Part shown: in pieces, positions 1-8,133 of the stretch
How positions within the stretch are numbered: position 1 is the first letter of the stretch
Layout: each line of letters begins with the position of its first letter
NCBI GenBank assembly: GCA_003487805.1
Contig: DNNE01000142.1
Coordinates: 31,865 to 45,369 of the forward strand
Source: Blastocatellia bacterium
Lineage (GTDB): Bacteria; Acidobacteriota; Blastocatellia; Pyrinomonadales; Pyrinomonadaceae
Length of the DNA stretch: 13,505 bases
Reading direction: 5' to 3'
The notes under the pieces: generated by a model
Told to the model about the DNA's origin: nothing
What the model saw: the letters and a program-made list of their open reading frames with translations, nothing else
The model's database searches: none
Position numbers and translations under genes: made by a program

Positions 1-54
1 TTTAGAGGCGGGCTACTGCCCGCCAAAGCCGGAGGGCGGTAGCCCTCCTCTAAA
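1..54. repeat. Nested palindromic (REP-like) element
   Basis: Two perfect hairpins sit side by side: 7-13 pairs with 18-24 (7-bp stem, loop TACT), and 31-37 pairs with 42-48 (7-bp stem, loop GGTA). They are separated by AAAGCC and flanked by outer arms TTTAGAG (1-7) and CTCTAAA (48-54). The whole element is also one 24-bp inverted repeat with three mismatches around a 6-base spacer. The two small stems differ at the third pair (C-G in one, A-T in the other), a paired change that keeps both stems intact. The stop codon of the sigma-factor gene lies inside the outer arm. There is no T tract, so a simple intrinsic terminator is not favoured. It resembles interspersed REP-type repeats. The element begins at base 1, so it may extend beyond the window. 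Confidence 0.75.
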
Positions 55-712
55 CGATTGACTCGTAACCCTTCAAATACTTTCCAATCTCTTTCCGTAA
101 GCGCGCGCGGGCGCGATGCAGCGTGACGCCGACGACCAAAGCCGACGTATTCATGATCTCGGCGATCTCGCCGTTGCCGTAACCTTCGAAATAGCGGAGC
201 GCGAACATCTGCCCGGCTGTGTCGCCAAGTTTCGTCACGGCTTCGCGAATCAGCTTTCGCAGTTCCTTATCTTCGTGATGTGTTTCCGGATTCTGCCTTG
301 ACACGCCTGGCGCTACGCTGGCTTCGTTTTCGAGATCGTCAATTCCAACCGATCTGGATCTCTTTCGGCTGCGAAGCAAATCGAGCGAAGCATTGATCGC
401 GGCGCGCGAGAAGTAGGCTTCGCCATTCTCCGCCGCCGCGGCGGTTTCCTGTTCGCGCGTGATGCGCAGGAAGACTGTCTGCAAAACATCTTCGGCATCG
501 GCCGCGCTTCCGGTCACGCGATACGCGGTGCGAAACACGCGTTGATTGTGTTTGTGGAAAAGGACTTCGACGCCATCTGCCGCGGGTGTTAAGGAGCTCG
601 CTCTGGCCGTGCTCAACGGCGCGGAATCGGTCGGTCCGACGTAACCAGCAGATGATTTGAGCGGTTTTACAGCAGCCAGCACAGCTTCCTCCTGAATATC
701 TTCTCCGCTCAT
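50..712 (-). CDS. ECF-type RNA polymerase sigma factor
   Basis: A 220-residue sigma-70 family protein of the ECF class, which would bind core RNA polymerase and direct it to a specific promoter set. After a non-conserved N-terminal stretch of about 47 residues, sigma region 2 covers roughly 48-118, including the typical DAEDVLQTVFLRI core at 72-84. A variable linker follows, and region 4 lies near 151-213, with the LRYFEGYGNGEIAEIM helix-turn-helix and a basic HRARARLRK end. ATG at 712 was chosen because the longer frame (to 838) would overlap the 3' end of the upstream lamin-tail gene and adds an unrelated stretch. No good Shine-Dalgarno is visible, and a GC-rich 11-base dyad (719-729) lies just before the start. 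The gene lies 59 bases downstream of the lamin-tail gene, with no anti-sigma partner alongside. Its TAG stop is inside the 1-54 repeat. Class is confident; target genes are unknown. Confidence 0.9.
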   Translation of the reverse strand: MSGEDIQEEAVLAAVKPLKSSAGYVGPTDSAPLSTARASSLTPAADGVEVLFHKHNQRVFRTAYRVTGSAADAEDVLQTVFLRITREQETAAAAENGEAYFSRAAINASLDLLRSRKRSRSVGIDDLENEASVAPGVSRQNPETHHEDKELRKLIREAVTKLGDTAGQMFALRYFEGYGNGEIAEIMNTSALVVGVTLHRARARLRKEIGKYLKGYESIV

Positions 713-771
713 AAAACGCCCCGGCGGGGAGATTATTAACAGGAGCAGCGCAAAAAGAAAACAGTCGGCTC

Positions 772-2352
772 CTAACCGCGGATTCTTATTGTCCCGGAAT
801 TGCTTGCACGCCCATGGGCCTGGAGTGTAACCACGCAACTTCCGCTGGCGACGTTGTCCGGGAGGCGGAACGTGACCTGAGTCAAACCAAAGTTCGGCAC
901 GGTGCGCACATCCTCGGCTGGCAGATCCAAAACGCGATTGGCGCTATCGACCAACCTCACTACGACGGACGAGGCCGTCTCGCTCTGAGTTAATTGGAGA
1001 TTTGTCGCAAATAAGATAACCCGTGCATTCCGATCAGTACCAGCGTTAAGCCAATCCGCGCCGTTGACTACGTCAAAAGGGTCTCTCAATAACAACAGAG
1101 TTACGGCGGCAGCTTCGTTCGAAGCTGACTCGTTCACGAGTAGTTGCGGAGTGGAACTGCTCGAGAAGACGATATCGATTATCGGGTGAAGCTCAATGCC
1201 GTTTGGCGCCACGCCGGTTTGCCCATGCAGAAAGTCGAACATCGCCACGCCAGTTACCTGGACCGGAACGTTTGCGAATTGGAAACTCGTACTGGCTGTA
1301 AACATTGCATTGAATTTCATTCGGGCGTTGACGATGCTCGCAGCGAAGGGGCTGCCGGACCCGACACAACCGGGATTCGGAATCTCGCCGATAATTGTGT
1401 TGCCAGACTGATCCTGCAACACGATGTGGTAATCGGAATCGTCTTCGAACTTGTACTCGAGCAAGTTGGCATTGATGGTCCAGGTGGTTGTCTCGAATGG
1501 CGCGACGCGGTTGTTTGGAGGGATCGGCGAGGGCGGAGTCCAGCTTCGCATTGTAGCGATCGTCGTTGGTTGCGTAACGAAACTGATCGAGGATGCGTCC
1601 GGATCGGTTCCAGTCTTGACCGACCAGCGTTCAACTCCGCAGTTTGGCGTCGGGGTTGATGACGGAGTCGGACTCGGGGAAGGACTTACACCACAGGTTA
1701 TCGCCGGCGACGAACTGTTACGCGGATTTGGCGCGCCCGTTACAAAATCCGAATTGTTGTTATCTGTGTCGGTGCAGCCGCTGTTAATTCTTAATTCAGC
1801 AGTTGTGTTACTCGGTGCGTTGGTGGCGGCGGACCCCTCAAAGCAGTTGGCGCTGCCATAACCAACAAGATCGATCACTGAAGATCCGATCGGGCATGAT
1901 CCAGAAAGAGCAGTTGTGTTATTGACGAGCGCGATTTTGCCGGCGGTCGCGCTCATCGCAATCACGCCGGTCGAATCAGGCGCCGGCAGGCTCGTCGAAC
2001 CAGCTGCGCCTTCCGCTTCCTGAATCAGGTAATAATGCCCGGGTGCGATTGTGCAGGTGGCGCTTGCGCAGAGATTGGTTACCTGCCAACTCGTGTTGGT
2101 GGCTGCCGCGTATTGGACGGACCAGTTCGAAACATCGACGCTAGAGTTGCCGGCATTGAACAATTCAATGAAGTCGTTCTTAAGCGTCGCGCCACTATTG
2201 CCACCGCCACCGTAAATCTGGCTGATGACCACGCTTGATGACACTGCCGCATGCGTTTGCCTGGACGCGGTGGCGCGCAGCACGATAGCCGCGGGCAGAA
2301 CCACTGCACAAAGCATCAACAGCAGTCTTTTATGGCGGGACACAACCTTCAT
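772..2352 (-). CDS. Secreted lamin-tail-domain protein
   Basis: A 526-residue exported protein. Residues 1-36 form a signal peptide (basic VVSRHKR, a hydrophobic core, and a cut near HAA). Residues 41 to about 200 are a lamin tail domain, seen from the SQIYGGGG start, DFIELFNAG, and SNWSVQY. A Ser/Pro/Thr linker (about 223-236) leads to a middle domain (about 237-397) containing GIELHPIIDIVF, which I have met in hypothetical secreted proteins but cannot name. The C-terminal 120 residues (RDPFDVVNGADW, RVILFATNL, LTQVTFRLPD) look like a beta-sandwich module common at the ends of Acidobacteriota secreted proteins. Several cysteines fit an extracytoplasmic location. The frame extends 6 codons to a TTG at 2370, but the ATG at 2352 gives a cleaner signal peptide. 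No strong ribosome binding site is visible. Lamin tail domains in bacteria often accompany nucleases or surface proteins; no nuclease motif is seen here, so the role is unknown. Confidence 0.85.
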   Translation of the reverse strand: MKVVSRHKRLLLMLCAVVLPAAIVLRATASRQTHAAVSSSVVISQIYGGGGNSGATLKNDFIELFNAGNSSVDVSNWSVQYAAATNTSWQVTNLCASATCTIAPGHYYLIQEAEGAAGSTSLPAPDSTGVIAMSATAGKIALVNNTTALSGSCPIGSSVIDLVGYGSANCFEGSAATNAPSNTTAELRINSGCTDTDNNNSDFVTGAPNPRNSSSPAITCGVSPSPSPTPSSTPTPNCGVERWSVKTGTDPDASSISFVTQPTTIATMRSWTPPSPIPPNNRVAPFETTTWTINANLLEYKFEDDSDYHIVLQDQSGNTIIGEIPNPGCVGSGSPFAASIVNARMKFNAMFTASTSFQFANVPVQVTGVAMFDFLHGQTGVAPNGIELHPIIDIVFSSSSTPQLLVNESASNEAAAVTLLLLRDPFDVVNGADWLNAGTDRNARVILFATNLQLTQSETASSVVVRLVDSANRVLDLPAEDVRTVPNFGLTQVTFRLPDNVASGSCVVTLQAHGRASNSGTIRIRG

Positions 2353-2611
2353 CAGCGAAACCCGGTGCAATTTTCAAATCCGGAAAAGTTTTTTGTGAGA
2401 GCGCAATAATCCCTTTGCAGCGTGGGGCTTAGTCAGGCCTGCGAACACCAACCGCTCAGCGGAAGTCATTTTCCAGGGGGGCTTGCAAGAATTTTATCGT
2501 TGAGCGATTAAGGCAAGACTACACGCAGAGTCGACTGCAGGCAAGACGAAGAGAAGACGAAGGTTGAGGGAAGATGCAGAGTTTTTCTCAAGAACAAATC
2601 AGACACGAACA

Positions 2612-5600
2612 TCACGGTCCAAAGCGTTGTTGATACTCGCTCGACGCGAGGAACGCCTTGACCATTTCCGCGTTGATATAGTTCCCATTGAACTGATTCA
2701 GTTTGTTCAGCCAGAAGTTGTAGCCCTGGTAATCAAGCGTCGGTTCCGGTGGGTCGTAAGGATTTCTTTGCAGGTAACCGAAGTATTGCATAAGCACAAA
2801 AGCTTCGTTGAAAAGTTTGTTAGAGACTGAGTTGCTCTCGGCGACACTCCGCAAAGCGCTAGCGCGGCCGGCATCGCCGCCGCCGGCGGTGTTGAAGGCA
2901 TTGATGGCCGCAGAAGTCTCAGTACCGGTCGGAGCCACACCAGCGTTGCCAAAAAGCGAATTGACGTAAGTCGCCGCATCCTGGCCACCGTGAGCAGATT
3001 GAAAAGCCGGGCGCTGCACAAAGGCCAAGGCAAACGCCTGCTTGTTTGTTTCCAACTGCGTCTGCCAATCACCTTGTCCGACGACGATTTGGGCTGGCGT
3101 CGTTTGTATTTGCCGCGTGTCGGCGATGAACGGCGCGCGATCTACCGCCACAGGTTTGCCGGTGAGATTACCAAACCCGGCTTTGTACATCTTGTAGACG
3201 AGATTACCCGTCTGTTGAAATTCGATTGAAAGGAAAAAAGCAGCCGAGACATTGATGCGCTTCGTCTCAACGCACTGCGCATCGCTACCGCACGAAGTAA
3301 TGTTGCCAACCCAAAAGTCGAGACCGCTTTGGTCCGGTTGCCGATTGAGAAAATCGAGATAATGCTGCCTCACGAAGAAGCTCGCTTCATCGATCGGATT
3401 GCCTGCTTCGTACGCGCCAATGTCGACAGTTCCATCAAAGATGCGCGGGAAGCCGCTGCCGCGCTGGTCCGTCGTTAACGCGTTGTTGTCCTGATCGACA
3501 GCGAGCGCGTTGCTACCGCCGTTGATAGCCGGACTACCGACCAGCAGCGCGTGAGTCATCGTTGGGCCACCGTTATTGGCCAGAGGTCCGAGTTTGGCAT
3601 CCACGTTTAAGATGTTATGCGCGACATTGCCAGTGAAGCTGGCGTCTGAAGTATTGCCGATGAGATTGTAGTCCTGCGAATTGAACGTCCCTTTCAAGTC
3701 AGGGCCTAAACCACCACCAACAACCGCATTGTTGGCAACAATAGTATTCCTGAGGTATGTCGTGCCGCCAAAGTTAAAGAGCCCGCCGCCGCCGGTAACA
3801 CCGTTGCCAGTATTGCCGGTTACTGTGACGTTTGCTAACGTGAGTGAGCCATTTTCGTTGAAGATGCCGCCACCACCGCCACTACTAATTGAAGTGTTGC
3901 CACTCACAGTGCTATTCGTCAGAGTCATCGTCGCTGGCGAGTTATTATAGATACCGCCACCGATTTTGCTGGTATTGCCGCCCACCATGCTCTTCGCCAT
4001 CACGAGCGTAGCGCGATTAGAGATGCCTCCGCCGGAGTCGGCGGTATTGCCGCTTACGGTACTGTTATTGAGAGTCAACACGCCAATGTTGTAGATACCG
4101 CCCGCCGCGGCGGCCGTGCGCGCTATGTTGCCGCTTACGGTCGTATTGCTGACTGTAAGTACGCCGCTGTTATGGACACCGCCTCCAGGTGGTCCACCGC
4201 TCACACTCCCATTCGAAATAGTTAAGCCTGAAACGGTCACGGTTGTGCTTGAATTGATAGTAAGAATCCGAAAATCCGGCGTTCCGCTCGTCTGGCTGCG
4301 TTGTACAGTCAATTGATCCGACCCAGGACCATTGAGATTAATGTTATGACTTAAGCTCGGCAGTGCTGTGGTCAATGTAATCGGATTGGCAACGCCGCTA
4401 AAATTAATGTTAATAGTTCCGCACGACGTCAGGGCGTTTGCTTCTTCAATCGCAGCACGCAAGGTACAAACACTGCCAGCCGTCGCACACGAACCGTTGC
4501 CCGAGTTTGCGTCGCTGGCATCGCCATTATTGTTTACGTTGAAGGAACTCGGACATGGCACCGGAGTCGGGGTTGGTGTTGTTGTCGGAGTGGGGGTTGG
4601 CGTCGGACTGGGTGTCGGCGTCGGCGTCGGACTTGGTGTGGGTGTTGGAGTGGGCGTGGGTGTTGGACTTGGAGCGGCGCAACCCGTCCAATTGAGCTTA
4701 ATGGTTCCCGCATCTCCTCCCCATCCGTCAACAACAATTCTGTAGGTCGTGCCGGCGGTTGCGTTGAAGGTGACGGTGCTCGTCGTTATCACGCCGTCCT
4801 GCACGTCGTCATTAAAGACAAGTCTCGTTAGTGAGCCAACACTGCTGCCAGTATAAACAGCAAGAATCGTGTCAAAGTCGCTGCCACTAGTTGTGATCGT
4901 CGTACTATCGGATGAAGGCGCTTGCCACTGGTACCATACGGTATGAGTCGGACTGAGCGAGCTGGTATCCGGAGGATCGTGGCTCGGCTCGCCCGGCTCG
5001 CTGGTAGCGCCAAAACTGCTTCCGCCCACGCTACCTGAACATCCGGTAATCGTCTGCGCACTAGCGAAGTTATCGTTCGCGGGAGGCGTGGGCGCGGGTG
5101 GCGGCGGTGGTGGCGGATTGGTGTTATTCAGATTGTAACCAAAGGAAGTCAGCGCAAGAGTGTCGTTGCTCGTGATTGTCCTACGACAGCCGTTAGGAAT
5201 CGCGGGATCCATAATGCCTATGGCGCCGACACAGTTCGGAACATGTTTCCAGTGGCTCGACTGCCAACCATCACCGCCGCTCGCACTGGAACCAGCCGGG
5301 CCCCCGGTCGATAGTCCCAACTCAGAATTACCGGGAACAAAATCGAACTGCAGCGGATCAGGTGAACCGCCAATCGTGAGAATCCGTTGCGCGGTGGAAA
5401 ATGTCGTCGCTGTCGTCCCGGTGCGAAAGCGATAAAGATCCCAAACCGACGGTTTCGGAATATTCAAGCCCGCGTCTGAATCGAATCCGAGGGCATGACC
5501 AATCTCGTGCGTCGCGACCGCGTCAAAATCTATGCTGCTCGCAGTGATGCCGTCACTCGGATCGAAATCAAAGGTGAAGTTCGAGTTGAAAGCAATTCTC

Positions 5601-6418
5601 GCGGCCGGGTCTGTTGGCTGAGCCGTCGCGGGCAACAAACCAATCGCGCGGGCAGTTGGGTCTGATACATCGGTGGCGCCGCCATCACCTAGATCGGTGG
5701 GAACACTGTTGGAGGGCAACCCGTTAAATATTGCTTGCTTCGTCGCATTTCCCTCGCCCGTCGCTTCCGCAATTAAGTTCGCGCGCACAGATTGATAAGG
5801 ATAGGAACTGCCGGGTGCGCTGGTACTGCCAAGCACTCCGTTGGGCCAGGTTTGACCAAAATTCGTGGCGCCGTAGTCAACATCTATATAGATCGTGACC
5901 GGCGACATGATCAGCGATTCCCAGTTTTGTGCGGCCCGGGTGAATGCTGCGGTCGCCGCTTGATTCTGTTGTAGCTGCTGTGTGGCGCGGAGAACGATCG
6001 TCAGATTTGCAGCTGCCGGAGCCTGGCTGGTGCTCGACTTGCCATCAGGAATTTCGAGGTGGTTGATCTTGCGGAGCCCAAGTCCTTCGAGATCGGCTTG
6101 CTCGCGCTGCGCGACCTCCGCTGGAGTGGCTTCGCGACAGACGGTTTCACCTTCCGGATTTCGATAAACGGTAAACTGACGGCGAGCCGGCTTTGCATCA
6201 TCAGAAGCTTGGGGCAGCATCCCGACTGGCGTGACCACGGCGGGCGATTGCGAAGCGTTAGTGACGAGAAGGTGCCGCGCCTTTTCATTCAGCCGCGCCG
6301 AAGAAACGCGAACCGTGCGTGACAGAGAATTATGTGCGGCGAGCGCGGTTCCGCCCACAAATATGGCAAGCGCTCCGAGCGTAACTAAGCAAAGCCTTCG
6401 GCGATCGTAAGGAGTCAT
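2612..6418 (-). CDS. Modular secreted metalloprotease with beta-helix and DUF4214
   Basis: A 1268-residue multidomain exported protein. ATG at 6418 opens a classic signal peptide (MTPYDRRRLC, then a hydrophobic stretch ending near ALAA); the frame runs on to a TTG at 6556 but that extension is not signal-like. Residues about 130-430 are a metzincin-like protease: HEIGHALGFDSD at 304-315 supplies HExxHxxGxxD, with Asp rather than His as the probable third zinc ligand, and GIMDP (Met403) is a likely Met-turn flanked by two cysteines. A proline run (433-444) is followed by a PPC-like domain (about 447-580), a 37-residue Pro-Thr linker (583-619), and a CSLREA-like start (CTLRAAIEEAN) leading into a right-handed beta-helix with choice-of-anchor-Q ending DIGAYE (999-1004). 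Residues about 1008-1268 look like DUF4214. It probably degrades or binds an extracellular polymer; the substrate is unknown. It lies 158 bases after the SH3-like gene. Confidence 0.88.
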   Translation of the reverse strand: MTPYDRRRLCLVTLGALAIFVGGTALAAHNSLSRTVRVSSARLNEKARHLLVTNASQSPAVVTPVGMLPQASDDAKPARRQFTVYRNPEGETVCREATPAEVAQREQADLEGLGLRKINHLEIPDGKSSTSQAPAAANLTIVLRATQQLQQNQAATAAFTRAAQNWESLIMSPVTIYIDVDYGATNFGQTWPNGVLGSTSAPGSSYPYQSVRANLIAEATGEGNATKQAIFNGLPSNSVPTDLGDGGATDVSDPTARAIGLLPATAQPTDPAARIAFNSNFTFDFDPSDGITASSIDFDAVATHEIGHALGFDSDAGLNIPKPSVWDLYRFRTGTTATTFSTAQRILTIGGSPDPLQFDFVPGNSELGLSTGGPAGSSASGGDGWQSSHWKHVPNCVGAIGIMDPAIPNGCRRTITSNDTLALTSFGYNLNNTNPPPPPPPAPTPPANDNFASAQTITGCSGSVGGSSFGATSEPGEPSHDPPDTSSLSPTHTVWYQWQAPSSDSTTITTSGSDFDTILAVYTGSSVGSLTRLVFNDDVQDGVITTSTVTFNATAGTTYRIVVDGWGGDAGTIKLNWTGCAAPSPTPTPTPTPTPSPTPTPTPSPTPTPTPTTTPTPTPVPCPSSFNVNNNGDASDANSGNGSCATAGSVCTLRAAIEEANALTSCGTININFSGVANPITLTTALPSLSHNINLNGPGSDQLTVQRSQTSGTPDFRILTINSSTTVTVSGLTISNGSVSGGPPGGGVHNSGVLTVSNTTVSGNIARTAAAAGGIYNIGVLTLNNSTVSGNTADSGGGISNRATLVMAKSMVGGNTSKIGGGIYNNSPATMTLTNSTVSGNTSISSGGGGGIFNENGSLTLANVTVTGNTGNGVTGGGGLFNFGGTTYLRNTIVANNAVVGGGLGPDLKGTFNSQDYNLIGNTSDASFTGNVAHNILNVDAKLGPLANNGGPTMTHALLVGSPAINGGSNALAVDQDNNALTTDQRGSGFPRIFDGTVDIGAYEAGNPIDEASFFVRQHYLDFLNRQPDQSGLDFWVGNITSCGSDAQCVETKRINVSAAFFLSIEFQQTGNLVYKMYKAGFGNLTGKPVAVDRAPFIADTRQIQTTPAQIVVGQGDWQTQLETNKQAFALAFVQRPAFQSAHGGQDAATYVNSLFGNAGVAPTGTETSAAINAFNTAGGGDAGRASALRSVAESNSVSNKLFNEAFVLMQYFGYLQRNPYDPPEPTLDYQGYNFWLNKLNQFNGNYINAEMVKAFLASSEYQQRFGP
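4562..4672 (-). repeat. Hexanucleotide repeat coding the Pro-Thr linker
   Basis: Eighteen successive CCN-ACN-type hexamers plus one Pro codon encode a 37-residue linker of alternating proline and threonine. Serine replaces threonine at dipeptides 1, 7 and 11, and one dipeptide is Thr-Thr. It separates the PPC-like domain from the beta-helix of the metalloprotease. Third positions vary freely between units (CCA, CCC, CCG; ACA, ACG, ACT, ACC), so the array is not a fresh slippage product. Such linkers are typically extended and may be O-glycosylated in secreted bacterial proteins; that last point is inference. Length change in whole hexamers would stay in frame. Confidence 0.85.
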
Positions 6419-6576
6419 GAAATTACTGAGACTAACGGTCGGGGAGTCTGAGGTAAAAAAACGGTTCCGCTGAGGCGCGAAAGTATCGGGCAAAAACCAG
6501 GTCTTAGAGACTTCATGCCACCAAACCGTTGCCAGTAATATCATGAATTCCATCAATAAACCATAGGCTCAAACGA

Positions 6577-7314
6577 CTATTTGAGTGTGTTCTTGCTGAG
6601 AGAATCCAGACGCGTCCGCGCCGCCGCTACTTCCGGACTGTTTGGATATTTTCGCAGGATCTCGCGCCAAGCCCAGCCTTCGTAATGAAACTGCTTTCTG
6701 GTGCGATCGAAAGTGAAGACTACGCCTTGCCGGTTGTAGCGATCGAGGCCGCTGTAATTCAGGTAGTAACTAAACTCAGGCGCGCCGCCGGCCGGCAGCT
6801 CACGTCTTTCAAATCGCCGTTCTGCTTCGCGCGTCAACTTGGCCGCGGCCTCTTCAGCGGCGTCCCCATAAATCAATAATACTTTCATTCGGATCGGTGA
6901 GCGTGGGAACGCTTCGAGAAAGATCCTGGCGCGCGCCACGCGATCGAATTCATCCGCGCCGTCCAGGAGGCGCGTGAGGCGCTCATCGTCGCCCGCGCGC
7001 CATGATGAAATGACAGCTTCGCTTTGCAGCCAGCCAGAGGTCCTGCGATTAATCGCGACCTGATAAAACGTCAAACCGTCGCGCGTACGACTGGAGCCTC
7101 TGATCGAAACAAAGCGACCACGGCCCAACCGGCGAATAAGACGAGCCGCCGGATCGGGTGAGCTTCGCAGCGCGCCCAGTCTTTCATCAGCAACGATCGC
7201 CAGATGTCCGCCCGGAGGAACGCGCGGCTTCTGCGCGAAACTATTGAGCGCAAAACCAGCCGCGATGATGAAGAGAAAACTTGCGAGGCGTCGACGAGAG
7301 ATTGTGGTCGCCAT
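6577..7314 (-). CDS. Exported SH3-like domain protein
   Basis: A 245-residue protein with an N-terminal signal peptide (basic SRRR, a hydrophobic core, and a likely cut after SFA at 25-27). Residues about 38-105 resemble a bacterial SH3 fold: VADERLGALRSSPD, a middle strand region FVSIRG, then FYQVAINRRTSGWLQSEAV, where the Gly-Trp-Leu near the end is typical. The rest is Arg-rich and helical, with a tetratricopeptide-like feel at the end (WREILRKYPNSPEVAAARTRL), so a single TPR-like or tol-pal-type helix pair is possible. Bacterial SH3 modules often bind cell-wall peptides, but no catalytic domain is attached. The ATG at 7314 has a strong AAGGAG ten bases upstream. The gene follows ruvC by 114 bases and precedes the metalloprotease by 158. 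The specific role is unknown. Confidence 0.75.
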   Translation of the reverse strand: MATTISRRRLASFLFIIAAGFALNSFAQKPRVPPGGHLAIVADERLGALRSSPDPAARLIRRLGRGRFVSIRGSSRTRDGLTFYQVAINRRTSGWLQSEAVISSWRAGDDERLTRLLDGADEFDRVARARIFLEAFPRSPIRMKVLLIYGDAAEEAAAKLTREAERRFERRELPAGGAPEFSYYLNYSGLDRYNRQGVVFTFDRTRKQFHYEGWAWREILRKYPNSPEVAAARTRLDSLSKNTLK

Positions 7315-7324
7315 GTCGGTCCGT

Positions 7325-7330
7325 CTCCTT
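7325..7330 (-). promoter_or_regulatory. Shine-Dalgarno of the SH3-like gene
   Basis: AAGGAG on the minus strand, ten bases before the ATG at 7314. It is the clearest ribosome binding site in the window, since most other genes here show weak or no such site, and it fixes the start of the SH3-like gene. Confidence 0.65.
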
Positions 7331-7401
7331 CACAAGGTAAGGTTGCAAGAGGCGGCAAACTTGCGGAGGCGCGAGATCCGGGAACGCGCCTTGCGCGCAA
7401 T

Positions 7402-7419
7402 GCGGACGAGGACGTCCGC
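7402..7419 (-). other. Hairpin just after ruvC
   Basis: A perfect 7-bp stem (GCGGACG with CGTCCGC) around an AGGA loop, nine bases beyond the ruvC stop. A second self-complementary stretch, TTGCGCGCAA (7391-7400), follows directly. No T run follows, so it is only a possible weak transcription terminator or RNA 3'-end stabiliser. It may also be chance in GC-rich DNA. Confidence 0.3.
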
Positions 7420-7428
7420 GATCGGAAG

Positions 7429-7983
7429 CTACACGCGGCGGCGAGTGGCAGCCGCAACCGTGGGGTTGAATTTTGTGCGAGTGTCAGCGGCGATTAATCG
7501 CTCACTCATGCCCGCGTGATGAAAATGGCAAATCGCGACCGCGAGCGCATCCGCCGCGTCGTGCGGTTCCGGCACGGCGCTCAACGACAACAGCACGCGC
7601 ACCATCTGCTGAACCTGCTGCTTGTCAGCATTGCCGTATCCGGCGACGGTTTGTTTCACGCGCCGCGGTGAATACTCTCCGATCTGAAGCGCCGCTTTTT
7701 CAGCCACGAGCAGCGCGACCCCGCGAACCTGGCCCAACTTGATGGTGACTTTGGGATTGACTGAGTAGAAAGCCTCTTCGATAGCGCACGCGTCGGGTTG
7801 AAGTCGCTCGATCACTTCTTCAAGCGCGCGCCAGATGCGTAGGAGTCTGGCAGAGAAGGTTGCCGACGACGGTGACTTAACCGCGCCAAATTCGATCAAG
7901 CGATAGCGCTGGCCATTGCTGTCGCCTTCGACGACGCCCCAACCCGTCGTTTCACTACCAGGATCGATTCCAAGAACGCGCAC
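7429..7983 (-). CDS. ruvC: Holliday junction resolvase RuvC
   Basis: A 184-residue crossover junction endodeoxyribonuclease, the enzyme that cuts Holliday junctions during homologous recombination, normally guided by the RuvAB branch-migration motor. The N-terminus RVLGIDPGSETTGWGVVE is diagnostic. Catalytic acidic residues can be placed by pattern: Asp7 (IDPG), Glu69 (AIEEAF), and Asp142 with Asp145 (HDAADALA). NPKVTIKLGQVRG at 76-88 is also conserved. Length fits the family. The start is GTG at 7983, placed by the conserved RVLGIDPG beginning; there is no strong Shine-Dalgarno. It lies 150 bases after the coiled-coil gene and downstream of yebC, a common neighbourhood for ruvC, but ruvA and ruvB do not follow. 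The identity is secure. Confidence 0.97.
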   Translation of the reverse strand: MRVLGIDPGSETTGWGVVEGDSNGQRYRLIEFGAVKSPSSATFSARLLRIWRALEEVIERLQPDACAIEEAFYSVNPKVTIKLGQVRGVALLVAEKAALQIGEYSPRRVKQTVAGYGNADKQQVQQMVRVLLSLSAVPEPHDAADALAVAICHFHHAGMSERLIAADTRTKFNPTVAAATRRRV

Positions 7984-8133
7984 GATGGCTCAGAGTGTAC
8001 AGCATTGTGCAAGCCTGATGCGGGAATGTTTGAGTCTTAATAAAAGTAGGACGTTTAGAGGACTTTGCAATTTTGGTTCAAACGACGCGCGGACAAATAC
8101 CGATCGGCGAAGAAGGAATTGTTCATCGAGTTC

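Noticed and set aside
713..838. N-terminal extension of the sigma factor frame up to 838
   Set aside because: It overlaps the 3' end of the lamin-tail gene and adds a hydrophobic, non-sigma stretch; ATG at 712 fits better.
1144..1659. Plus-strand frame of 171 codons
   Set aside because: Antisense to the lamin-tail gene, with no recognisable domain and low-complexity-like composition.
2543..2562. AAGACGAAG direct repeat in the gap before the lamin-tail gene
   Set aside because: Two short copies in a purine-rich stretch; no support for a binding site.
4368..4745. Plus-strand frame rich in Gly-Val repeats
   Set aside because: It is the antisense reading of the Pro-Thr linker; composition is explained by the CCN-ACN codons.
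6464..6469. GGAACC on the minus strand before the metalloprotease, like an ECF -35
   Set aside because: No matching -10 at the usual 16-17 base spacing, and the motif is not repeated before the lamin-tail gene.
6419..6556. N-terminal extension of the metalloprotease frame to a TTG at 6556
   Set aside because: The extension is not signal-like, while ATG 6418 opens a proper signal peptide.
8054..8061. TTTAGAGG upstream of ruvC, same as the outer arm of the 1-54 element
   Set aside because: Only eight bases match and no hairpins follow, so chance is likely.
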